Source of the DNA: Rhodothermales bacterium
GTDB lineage: Bacteria > Bacteroidota > Rhodothermia > Rhodothermales > VXPQ01
DNA: 5,418 nucleotides
Assembly (NCBI GenBank): GCA_028283985.1
Contig: JANQSQ010000341.1
Location: 1-5,418, forward strand
Direction: 5' to 3'
In this document: positions 1 to 5,418 of the stretch, piece by piece
How the letters are laid out: each line of letters begins with the position of its first letter
Numbering within the stretch: position 1 is the stretch's first letter
The notes under the pieces: generated by a model
The model's database searches: none
What the model saw: only the letters and a program-made list of their open reading frames with translations
What the model was told of the DNA's origin: nothing
Position numbers and translations under genes: made by a program

Positions 1-1
1 C

Positions 2-1306
2 GGAGTGGGCAGAGATACGGGGCCCGACGGCGATCCTGCCGCCCGTCGTGCGTTCCGGTGGATATTCGGGGGCGTTTCCGGGCTGCTGCTCGTGTTCATG
101 CTTTTGCCCGGCGTCTTCTACGATTTCGTACGAGCCGGCGAGGAGGCGCAGGTCACGCAAGCGCTGCTGGCGGAGAGACCGGACATTGCTCCGAACGATC
201 CGCGCGTGGCCCCCGCCGTACGCAACTACATGGATGAACAACGCGCCCTCCGGGAAGATACCTTCCGGTCCGAGATGCGGCGGTCGTTGTTCTTTCTGCT
301 GCTTGCGGGCGGCATGATTCTGTTTTTCCAGAGGGGCAAAGCGCCCCGATGGGTGTTGCAGGCGGTGCTTGCTTTGCTTGTGATAGTGGACTTGTGGGGC
401 GTGGGCAGGCGGTATTTCAACAAGGACGATCTGGTCCGGGCGAATGCCGTCGAGGAGCAGATCCCCACCTATGACGTGGACCGCTACATCCTCGGGCAGC
501 AGGAAGCCGCCGGCGGTCCGGGACATTTCCGCGTGCTTTCGCTGGAAGCGGGGAGCCCGTTTCAGCATGCCCGTCCATCCTACCATTATGAATCCGTCGG
601 GGGATACCACGGGGCGAAACTTCGTCTGGCGCAGGACTATATCGACGAGTTGTATGCGGACCCGGCTACCCGTTTGCCGAACGCGAACGCGCTGGATCTG
701 CTCGGGGTCCGCTACGTGATTTCCCCGTCCCCGCTTCCCGGCCTGGATGTGGTGCATCAGGGGGAGCAGACCGGCCTTTTTGTGCTTGAAAACACGGATG
801 TTCCGCCCCGGGCCTGGCTTGTCGGCGAGACGGAGGTGGCGAGCGATCCGCCTGCGGCGTGGGCGCGCCTGCGCGATCCGGCGTTCGACCTGCGCCGCAC
901 GGCCCTCCTGTACGAGCCGCTCGATGTGGATCCGGTTCCTGTCGATTCGGTAAGCGTGGCGAACGTCCGCATGCGATCCTGGTCTCTGCACGAGATCGTG
1001 CTGGATGTGGCGACGGACGCCCCCCGGTTGCTGGTGCTCGGCGAAGTGTTCTATCCGGCAGGGTGGGAGGCTACGGTCGGTGGCGAGGAGACCCCTATTT
1101 TGCAGGTAGATCATATGTTGCGCGGCATGCCGGTTCCGGCGGGCGCGCATCAGGTGGTTCTGCGTTTCGACCCGCCCCGGCACCGTATGGGCGTAGCGGT
1201 CGGCGCCGGTTCGACCGTGCTGGCGTACGGCGGCGTGGCGCTGCTGCTGGCCATGGGATGGCGGCGCAGACGCCGGCAGACCCGTCCCTCTGCATCGGAG
1301 GCATGA
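2..1306 (+). CDS. YfhO-family membrane protein, C-terminal part (5' end outside window)
   Basis: The frame is open to the left edge, so the GTG at position 5 is probably an internal valine and this is the C-terminal 434 codons of a longer protein; YfhO proteins are usually about 800 residues or more. Counting from that GTG, hydrophobic membrane segments lie near residues 19-41, 94-108 and 116-133, followed by a long extracytoplasmic region and a last membrane helix near 395-419 that ends in a run of five arginines (positive inside). Family-like motifs are SVGGYHGAKL (197-206), DLLGVRYVI (231-239), LENTDVPPRAWLVGE (261-275) and the C-terminal beta domain with FYPAGWEATVGG (349-360) and the RGMPVPAGAHQV stretch (373-384). 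YfhO of Firmicutes is a GT-C type protein linked to glycosylation of lipoteichoic acid; the role of homologues in Bacteroidota-like bacteria is not settled. Its stop overlaps the next gene's start (ATGA), which suggests translational coupling with the glycosyltransferases. I am confident of the family, less so of the function. Confidence 0.85.
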   Translation, partial: GVGRDTGPDGDPAARRAFRWIFGGVSGLLLVFMLLPGVFYDFVRAGEEAQVTQALLAERPDIAPNDPRVAPAVRNYMDEQRALREDTFRSEMRRSLFFLLLAGGMILFFQRGKAPRWVLQAVLALLVIVDLWGVGRRYFNKDDLVRANAVEEQIPTYDVDRYILGQQEAAGGPGHFRVLSLEAGSPFQHARPSYHYESVGGYHGAKLRLAQDYIDELYADPATRLPNANALDLLGVRYVISPSPLPGLDVVHQGEQTGLFVLENTDVPPRAWLVGETEVASDPPAAWARLRDPAFDLRRTALLYEPLDVDPVPVDSVSVANVRMRSWSLHEIVLDVATDAPRLLVLGEVFYPAGWEATVGGEETPILQVDHMLRGMPVPAGAHQVVLRFDPPRHRMGVAVGAGSTVLAYGGVALLLAMGWRRRRRQTRPSASEA

Positions 1307-2613
1307 AGCGGCTCCTCTTCGTCACATACTACTTTCCGCCGTCGGGCGGGCCGGGTGTGCAGCGCAGCCTTAAGTTCGTGAAGTACCTGCCCGAATTCGG
1401 ATGGCGCCCCACCGTGCTTACCGTACGTCCGGAGAGCGCTTCCTGGCCCGACCCCGATCCGGATTCGGTGGCGGAAATTCCGGAAGGGATCCTTGTGGAA
1501 CGTACCGGAGCCTGGGATCCCTATGCACTGTATGCCCGCCTGAAAGGGCGGAAAAAGCAGGAGGTCATATCGGTCGGGTTTACCGGAGAGGATGGAGCGG
1601 TTCCCCACCGCCGGTTCGCGCGGTGGCTCCGGGCCAACCTGTTTCTGCCGGACGCGCGGGTTGGATGGGTTCCGTTCGCCACGGCGCGCGCGCGAGCGCT
1701 GATGCGCGAGCAATACGATGCGGTACTGACCACGGGGCCGCCGCATTCCACCCATTTCGCGGGACTGGCGCTGCGCCGTACGCGCGACACGCCCTGGCTT
1801 GTCGATTTTCGGGACCCCTGGACCGAGATATATTATTATGCCGACCTGCCTATGGCCGGTCCTGCCCGGGCGCTCGATGCTTTTCTTGAACGAAAGGTGT
1901 TGAGGAATGCCGACGGATGCTCCGTCGTGAGCGAGTCCATGCAGCGCCGGTTTGCAGAGCGGGGCTATGCGTCGGAGGTGATTGCAAACGGGTTCGACCC
2001 GGCCGATTTCGAGGAATCCGCATCTTCTTGCATGGTTTCCGGCGACGCGTTTGTGATAGCCCATGTGGGCAATATGAGCCGGACCCAGAATCCGGAGGCG
2101 TTCTGGAAAGCGTTGTCCGATCCGGAAACCCCATCGGATTGGCCCGACCTGCAATGCCGGTTCACAGGACATGTCGATTCCTCCGTGCTTGCTTCTGCGT
2201 CGGCCTTTTGTCCCGGGGTGCGTCTCGATACGTTCCCGTATGTTCCCCATCGGACAGCCATCGACCGGATGCGCGAAGCCGCGTTGCTCTTGCTTTCCAT
2301 CAACCGGGTGCAGGGAGCGGAGGCCATTACGACCGGCAAGTTGTACGAATACCTTGCGTCGGGCCGTCCTGTGCTGGCGTTGGGTCCTGCGGACGGAGAC
2401 GCCGCGCGTATTTTACAGGAAACCGGCGCCGGCCGTATGTTCGATTTCGACGATGCGGACGGGGTGTGCGCCTTCCTTCGCTCGCACTACGAAGCGTGGC
2501 GCGCGGGTTCTCCCATGCAAGGAGCGTCTCCGGACCGGATCGCCCGGTACAGCCGCCGGGAACAGGCCCGGCAGCTCGCCGCATTGCTTTCCGACCTTTC
2601 CGACCGGAGATAG
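1303..2613 (+). CDS. GT4-type glycosyltransferase (GT-B fold)
   Basis: A 436-residue protein, a normal length for a GT-B glycosyltransferase that moves a sugar from a nucleotide-sugar donor to a glycan or lipid-linked acceptor at the cytoplasmic side of the membrane. The N-terminal acceptor domain opens with MKRLLFVTYYFPPSGGPGVQ, with the glycine loop GGPGV at residues 15-19. DFRDPW at 168-173 is typical of this subgroup. The linker to the donor domain has ANGFDP (228-233) and AHVGNM (253-258). The donor-sugar site is visible as TGKLYEYLASGRPV (344-357), with E340 and E349 as acidic residues near the nucleotide-sugar. The frame is open far upstream, inside the preceding gene, but the ATG at 1303 is chosen because the conserved beta strand begins there. 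GGAGG lies only one base before this ATG, too close for an ideal ribosome site, so coupling to the preceding gene probably matters. Sugar specificity cannot be read from sequence. Confidence 0.93.
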   Translation: MKRLLFVTYYFPPSGGPGVQRSLKFVKYLPEFGWRPTVLTVRPESASWPDPDPDSVAEIPEGILVERTGAWDPYALYARLKGRKKQEVISVGFTGEDGAVPHRRFARWLRANLFLPDARVGWVPFATARARALMREQYDAVLTTGPPHSTHFAGLALRRTRDTPWLVDFRDPWTEIYYYADLPMAGPARALDAFLERKVLRNADGCSVVSESMQRRFAERGYASEVIANGFDPADFEESASSCMVSGDAFVIAHVGNMSRTQNPEAFWKALSDPETPSDWPDLQCRFTGHVDSSVLASASAFCPGVRLDTFPYVPHRTAIDRMREAALLLLSINRVQGAEAITTGKLYEYLASGRPVLALGPADGDAARILQETGAGRMFDFDDADGVCAFLRSHYEAWRAGSPMQGASPDRIARYSRREQARQLAALLSDLSDRR

Positions 2614-2625
2614 AATCATTTACCC

Positions 2626-2641
2626 CGCGCGTATAGCGCGC
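2626..2641 (+). promoter_or_regulatory. GC-rich hairpin between the two glycosyltransferase genes
   Basis: The 33-nt gap between the two glycosyltransferase genes contains CGCGCGTATAGCGCGC, which can fold in two registers as a 5-bp all-GC stem with a 5-nt loop. No T-run follows, so it is not a standard intrinsic terminator. It ends six bases before the downstream ATG, where a ribosome site would sit, and no Shine-Dalgarno sequence is visible there. It could tune translation of the second transferase or protect an RNA end, or be chance in GC-rich DNA. Confidence 0.25.
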
Positions 2642-2646
2642 CGGTC

Positions 2647-3732
2647 ATGCCGCCGAAATTGCTTTTCATCTATATCCATCCATCCTCGTTCGTCCGAGAG
2701 GATATACGTTTGCTTGAAGAAGCGTATGAGGTGGTGTCGTTCGGGTTTTGGAGTGCGAAAAAGCCGGGGCCGTTTGAGTTTATGTGGTTGTTTTGTAAAC
2801 AACTACTATGGCTGCTCCGGGAGCTTCCCGGGGCGGTGGGCGTCTACGGGTGGTTCGTGGATTATCACATGGCGCTGCCGGTTGCGGCCGCCCGCTGTTT
2901 TCGCAAACCGGCGCTGGCGGTGGTGGGGGGCTTCGATGCGGTCTCGTTGCCTTCACTGGGGCATGGCGTGGCGCTGAGCGGCTGGCGCCGCCGGATTGCC
3001 CGCATGGTGTTTCGCCGGGTGGATGCATTGCTTCCCGTGTCATCGTCGCTGGTCCGGTCGAAGAACCGTTTTTCGGAGGGGCCGGAAGAACGGGAATACG
3101 GCTTGCGGATGCTTGCGCCGGATACGCCCGCTGCTGTTCATGTCGTTCCTACGGGCTACGATCCGGGGGCGTGGCCTGCAGGTCCCGACGAACGCGCTCC
3201 GGTGGTGGGAACGGTCGGGTTCGTCGACGAGGGGCGGACCTTTCGGGTCAAAGGAATCGATTTGTTCTTCGATGCGGCCCGCCTTATGCCGGATGTCCGT
3301 TTCCGGGTCGTAGGCGTACGGAATCGGGAAACGATCGCGGCGCGGTACGATTTGCCGCCGAACGTCGAGATGATTCCGCCCGTGCCGCGCGAGCAGTTGC
3401 CGGCGCAGTATCACGAAATGTCCGTGTATGCGCAGTTGTCGAGAGCGGAGGGTCTTCCGAACGTATTGTGCGAGGCGATGCTGTGCGGATGCGTGCCGGT
3501 GGGAAGCCGGGTCTTCGGCATTCCGGAGGGTATCGGCGAGGCCGGTTTTCTGGTGGACGAGCCGGACGCTTACGTCGTCTGCGAGGCGATTCGGGCGGCG
3601 TTGCGCGCAGCGGATCCGGCCTTGCGCGCGGCAGCCCGCGCGCGCATCGAGCGTCTTTTTCACCGGGATCGTCGCCGGGAGCGGCTGCTGACTATTTTAG
3701 CCGAACTAACAGGGGGGCGCCATGTCCGCTGA
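2647..3732 (+). CDS. GT4-type glycosyltransferase (GT-B fold)
   Basis: A 361-residue protein, compact for a GT-B enzyme but complete. The N-terminal domain includes YGWFVDYHMALPV (67-79) and VVGGFDA (92-98), the latter like the GG-D loop of GT4 acceptor domains. The domain linker carries VPTGYDP (167-173). The donor domain has VKGIDLFFDAA (201-211), a donor-phosphate type lysine at K202, and the diagnostic E-x7-E motif EGLPNVLCE (E268 and E276), followed by the variant MLCGCVPVGS where most relatives have A-x-G-x-PV. This supports a retaining transferase using a nucleotide-sugar donor. The ATG at 2647 is the first possible start after the in-frame TAG of the preceding gene, with only non-start codons between. 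It is 33 nt downstream of the other transferase and shares little with it beyond the fold, so the two probably add different sugars to the same glycan. The stop lies 11 bp inside the next reading frame. Confidence 0.93.
   Translation: MPPKLLFIYIHPSSFVREDIRLLEEAYEVVSFGFWSAKKPGPFEFMWLFCKQLLWLLRELPGAVGVYGWFVDYHMALPVAAARCFRKPALAVVGGFDAVSLPSLGHGVALSGWRRRIARMVFRRVDALLPVSSSLVRSKNRFSEGPEEREYGLRMLAPDTPAAVHVVPTGYDPGAWPAGPDERAPVVGTVGFVDEGRTFRVKGIDLFFDAARLMPDVRFRVVGVRNRETIAARYDLPPNVEMIPPVPREQLPAQYHEMSVYAQLSRAEGLPNVLCEAMLCGCVPVGSRVFGIPEGIGEAGFLVDEPDAYVVCEAIRAALRAADPALRAAARARIERLFHRDRRRERLLTILAELTGGRHVR
3711..3717 (+). promoter_or_regulatory. Purine-rich ribosome binding site of the 59-codon reading frame
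   Basis: AGGGGGG lies four bases before the ATG at 3722. It is the best-placed Shine-Dalgarno-like run among the plus-strand genes here and is the main reason to believe the short overlapping frame is translated. It also encodes part of the C-terminus of the preceding glycosyltransferase, so its base choice is not free. Confidence 0.4.
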
Positions 3733-3901
3733 GCGAGTGTGCGCATATCGCATGATGGGACGGAATGTGGAGGTTCGCTACGATGCTTCGAAGGGCGCGG
3801 CCATTCTGCAGGAAGAGCTGGCGGCATATCCTCCTGCGGCTGCGCCGGGGGAGTCGGACCTTGTTGTAAGGTATGCTCCGGTTGAAACGCTTAAACCCTG
3901 A
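3722..3901 (+). pseudogene. Probable 5' remnant of a fourth operon gene (59 codons)
   Basis: A 59-residue frame starts with ATG 11 bp inside the end of the second glycosyltransferase gene and ends at TGA (3899-3901). It begins MSAERVCAYRMMGRNVEVRY, continues with a likely helix (ASKGAAILQEELAAYP) and another strand (ESDLVVRYAPVE). The alternation of strand, helix and strand looks like the start of a folded domain and not a finished small protein. Composition is GC-rich up to about 3880, then changes to that of the inverted gene downstream, and the last few codons fall in or next to that foreign segment. I read it as the N-terminus of a longer gene whose remainder was lost at the junction. The pattern Y-x-x-x-G-x-x-V-x-V faintly recalls N-termini of HPr-kinase-like proteins found in glycan loci, but that is only an impression. 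It could also be a true small protein or spurious. Confidence 0.45.
3880..3901. other. Composition junction with overlapping convergent stop codons
   Basis: Plus-strand GC falls from about 65% (line 3661-3720) to about 50% beyond this point, and coding switches from plus to minus strand. The plus-strand TGA (3899-3901) and the minus-strand TAA (3891-3893) overlap convergently by 11 bp. There is no spacer and no convincing terminator. I see no target-site duplication, inverted terminal repeat or tRNA end here that would name the mechanism. Confidence 0.5.
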
Positions 3902-4838
3902 GACGCAGGTCTATGGCTTGCTTCAGATGGCCGATCTGTCGCTTGGACAATTCGAGGTGTTTTTCCAGTGGCTTGATTTGTGTCAGGTCGAGTCCATCGA
4001 GATCTCGAGTTGTGCAACTCGGAAAATATTTGTCAAGGCCTTCAATGCGACTTCTGTGATTGATGTGGCCCAATCCATCGGTAAGAAACAGCACAGGCGT
4101 TTGCAGGGCAATTGCTGGCAGGGCGGTGTGAATGCGCGAGGTGACGACCAGCTCGGCAGATGCAATTTGCCTGATCAGTTTCAGCGCCAACTGCCTTGTG
4201 TTGCCATTACTGACATCCGTCATTTCGGCAATCTGGGATATTCTTCGCACCGGCGCACCCAGTTCGTCGAGTTTTCGTTCAAGTCTTCGGCTGGCCGCCC
4301 TGTATTTGAGGTACCGTAGCGGGTACTTCACAAGTTGTACCAGTCTTGCAAACAGGGTCGTACCGGGATAGAGGACAGGTTTTAGCCTGTCCAATGCACC
4401 TATAACCAGCACACCATGGCGCTGGTCCGGCAATTCAGGGAACATTTCTCTTCGGTAACACAGGGTCAGGCAACCCGAAAAATAGCACTTTACCCCATGC
4501 TTCTCGAGCAACTTCCGGGTGTAAAGGTCTCTGCAACCGATAGGCTCGTGTTTTTTGAGGTAGGCAATGCTGTGGGCGTTTGTAAGTTTTTTTTGTGCCT
4601 GTGGATTGATGTGGAAGGAAATAAAAAGAGGCGTGATATCGTCGGATGGGGGCCAATTATCCGGATTTTCCATAAACCACCCATTGCAAATCAGGCGCAG
4701 ATGTTCTCCGTGATAATTGTGCAGGCTTTCCCTGTCGACTTCCGCGAATTGGTCTTCAAAAAGCATAGGGATTACCAGCGACTGGATCCAGTCTCCCAGA
4801 TTGGTCGAATTCGGGTAAGCGATAATCGCGTATTTCAT
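3891..4838 (-). CDS. Polysaccharide pyruvyl transferase family protein
   Basis: A complete 315-residue protein of the polysaccharide pyruvyl transferase family (Pfam PF04230 type). Members transfer pyruvate from phosphoenolpyruvate to a sugar as a ketal, adding negative charge to exopolysaccharide, capsule or cell-wall glycan; some members have other acceptors. Visible features in order are an N-terminal strand and loop with NSTNLGDWIQSLV (10-22), a GCRDLYTRKLLEKHGV segment (101-116) matching the family's RD-x-x-T/S...LL-x-x-x-GV pattern, FSGCLTLCY (120-128), and the C-terminal signature VVTSRIHTALPAIALQTPVL (231-250) with the conserved S-R-x-H (S234, R235, H237), the last probably in the active site. 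A basic stretch at 169-193 may contact membrane or glycan. The ATG at 4836-4838 directly follows the stop of the upstream gene (TAAATG), so translation is probably coupled or reinitiated. GC is about 50% overall, differing from both neighbours. It is a plausible late modifier of the glycan made by the locus, but it lies on the opposite strand to the transferases. Confidence 0.9.
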   Translation of the reverse strand: MKYAIIAYPNSTNLGDWIQSLVIPMLFEDQFAEVDRESLHNYHGEHLRLICNGWFMENPDNWPPSDDITPLFISFHINPQAQKKLTNAHSIAYLKKHEPIGCRDLYTRKLLEKHGVKCYFSGCLTLCYRREMFPELPDQRHGVLVIGALDRLKPVLYPGTTLFARLVQLVKYPLRYLKYRAASRRLERKLDELGAPVRRISQIAEMTDVSNGNTRQLALKLIRQIASAELVVTSRIHTALPAIALQTPVLFLTDGLGHINHRSRIEGLDKYFPSCTTRDLDGLDLTQIKPLEKHLELSKRQIGHLKQAIDLRLRV

Positions 4839-5417
4839 TTATGGTAGCGGGTAAAAATAAATCCTATCTGTTAATGGATCTGGTGTATTGTCTAATACAT
4901 GCATTATGTTCTGTCTTATTTTTATACCTTGTGGGTTTGTGTTTTCTGTATTTAAAGATATAGTATTTTGAAATACATTAGAACTGTTATATTTATATAT
5001 TAGAGCATCTGATGCATCTGTAACATATCTATTACCACTCGAATCTACCGATAAACCTGATGCATGAGTATTGTTTGTGTGTAGTGCGTCACTACGAATT
5101 AATGTTCCTGCTGTATTAAACTCTACCAATCTATTATAAGCTACATCAACTATCAATACGTTACTGTTTGATAACAAAGTAATACCTCTTGGATCATCGT
5201 ATGGGTTAGGTATGTCATATACAGTCAGTTGTGTATTGGTAGATACATCATATCTGTGAACGTCGTCTGGATTGTCTCCTAAGGCATATGCTATATCATT
5301 ATGCCAGTCTAAACCTCTGAAATCTCCTACGCCCGTTACAAAAAAGATACTGACAAAATCTCCTCCTGCATATGGATATATGTATACCCTGTCGTCCAGT
5401 CCATACCCTGTTATAAG
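4839..5417 (-). CDS. NHL-like beta-propeller repeat protein, C-terminal part (5' end outside window)
   Basis: The minus-strand frame is open to the right edge, giving the C-terminal 192 residues; the TTG at 5175-5177 is an internal leucine, not a start. Four repeats align on a G-[IL] pair: RGL at residues 34-36, RGI at 77-79, SGL at 120-122 and QGI at 163-165. The glycines (35, 78, 121, 164) are exactly 43 residues apart. After each comes a strand, a D-containing turn (for example IVDVAYNRLVEFN, 89-101; VTDASDALIYKYN, 132-144) and a strand ending in aromatic residues. This is the layout of NHL or SMP-30-like propeller blades. A preceding blade's last strand, DDRVYIYPYA (8-17), resembles the C-terminal DRIYFYPLP (184-192), suggesting more blades upstream and a natural end at the stop. 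The protein is rich in N, D, S, T and Y and has no cysteine in the visible part, fitting a secreted or surface protein or a phage-type structural protein. No signal peptide can be judged and no C-terminal sorting domain is seen. GC is about 32-38% and codons such as TTA, AGA and ATA are common, unlike the other genes. Confidence 0.7.
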   Translation of the reverse strand, partial: LITGYGLDDRVYIYPYAGGDFVSIFFVTGVGDFRGLDWHNDIAYALGDNPDDVHRYDVSTNTQLTVYDIPNPYDDPRGITLLSNSNVLIVDVAYNRLVEFNTAGTLIRSDALHTNNTHASGLSVDSSGNRYVTDASDALIYKYNSSNVFQNTISLNTENTNPQGIKIRQNIMHVLDNTPDPLTDRIYFYPLP

Positions 5418-5418
5418 T

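Noticed and set aside
859..1302. Upstream extension of the first glycosyltransferase frame into the YfhO gene
   Set aside because: The frame has no stop here but the translation is arginine- and glycine-rich and unlike any GT4 N-terminus, while the YfhO frame is clearly the coding one. The conserved N-terminal strand begins at the ATG at 1303.
1150..2250. Long minus-strand open frame (366 codons) opposite the YfhO end and the first glycosyltransferase
   Set aside because: It lies opposite a clear GT4 gene with conserved motifs in the plus frame; its product is arginine-, proline- and glycine-rich with no recognisable domain, as expected for an antisense frame in GC-rich DNA.
3040..3663. Minus-strand 207-codon frame opposite the second glycosyltransferase
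   Set aside because: Antisense shadow with no recognisable motif in GC-rich DNA.
2808..3755. Plus-strand 315-codon frame overlapping the second glycosyltransferase
   Set aside because: It is a frame shift of the transferase gene with a glycine- and arginine-rich product; the E-x7-E motif and other GT4 motifs lie in the other frame.
3897..3909. CCTG-AGACG-CAGG as a terminator between the convergent genes
   Set aside because: The stem is only 4 bp and has no T-run on either side, so it is too weak to call.
3873..4847. Two plus-strand frames (148 and 143 codons) opposite the pyruvyl transferase
   Set aside because: Their products match no family pattern I know, while the minus strand holds one uninterrupted gene with the pyruvyl transferase signatures.
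4316..4853. Direct repeat GTAGCGGGTA at 4316-4325 and 4844-4853 as possible insertion boundaries
   Set aside because: Only 10 bp, one copy is inside the pyruvyl transferase coding sequence, and neither copy matches the left junction near 3890; probably chance.

Overview
The window holds five recognisable coding regions plus one short possible remnant, arranged as a surface-glycan type locus in three blocks of sharply different base composition. There are no RNA genes, CRISPR arrays, insertion sequences or attachment sites that I can see. Both outermost genes run off the window edges.

Block 1 (1 to about 3885, plus strand) is GC-rich, about 63-65% in two 60-base lines I counted. It contains the C-terminal half of a YfhO-type multispanning membrane protein, two consecutive GT-B fold glycosyltransferases of the GT4 type, and the first 59 codons of a fourth gene. 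The genes overlap or nearly abut (4-bp ATGA overlap, 33-nt gap, 11-bp overlap), so they look like one transcription unit for building or decorating a cell-envelope glycan. The protein style (GT4 N-terminus with YYFPPSGGPGVQR, YfhO with a GGYHGAKL motif) resembles the Bacteroidota/Rhodothermota group; a GC-rich Rhodothermia-like bacterium is my best guess, by recollection of family style and not by a search.

Block 2 (3891-4838, minus strand) is one complete polysaccharide pyruvyl transferase gene of intermediate GC (43-58% in three lines counted). It converges on block 1 with overlapping stop codons and no visible terminator. Block 3 (4839 to the right edge, minus strand) is AT-rich (32-38% GC in three lines counted) and encodes the C-terminal 192 residues of a repeat protein with an exact 43-residue period, most simply read as blades of an NHL-like beta-propeller. 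Its TAA stop is directly followed by the ATG of the pyruvyl transferase.

The two composition steps fall almost exactly on gene ends. The simplest biological reading is a mosaic polysaccharide locus in which foreign DNA has replaced the end of the YfhO-glycosyltransferase operon and cut its last gene short. A chimeric assembly would look similar and cannot be excluded from sequence alone. I did not find a convincing new defence or mobile system here; the junctions and the periodic AT-rich protein are the parts worth a second look.
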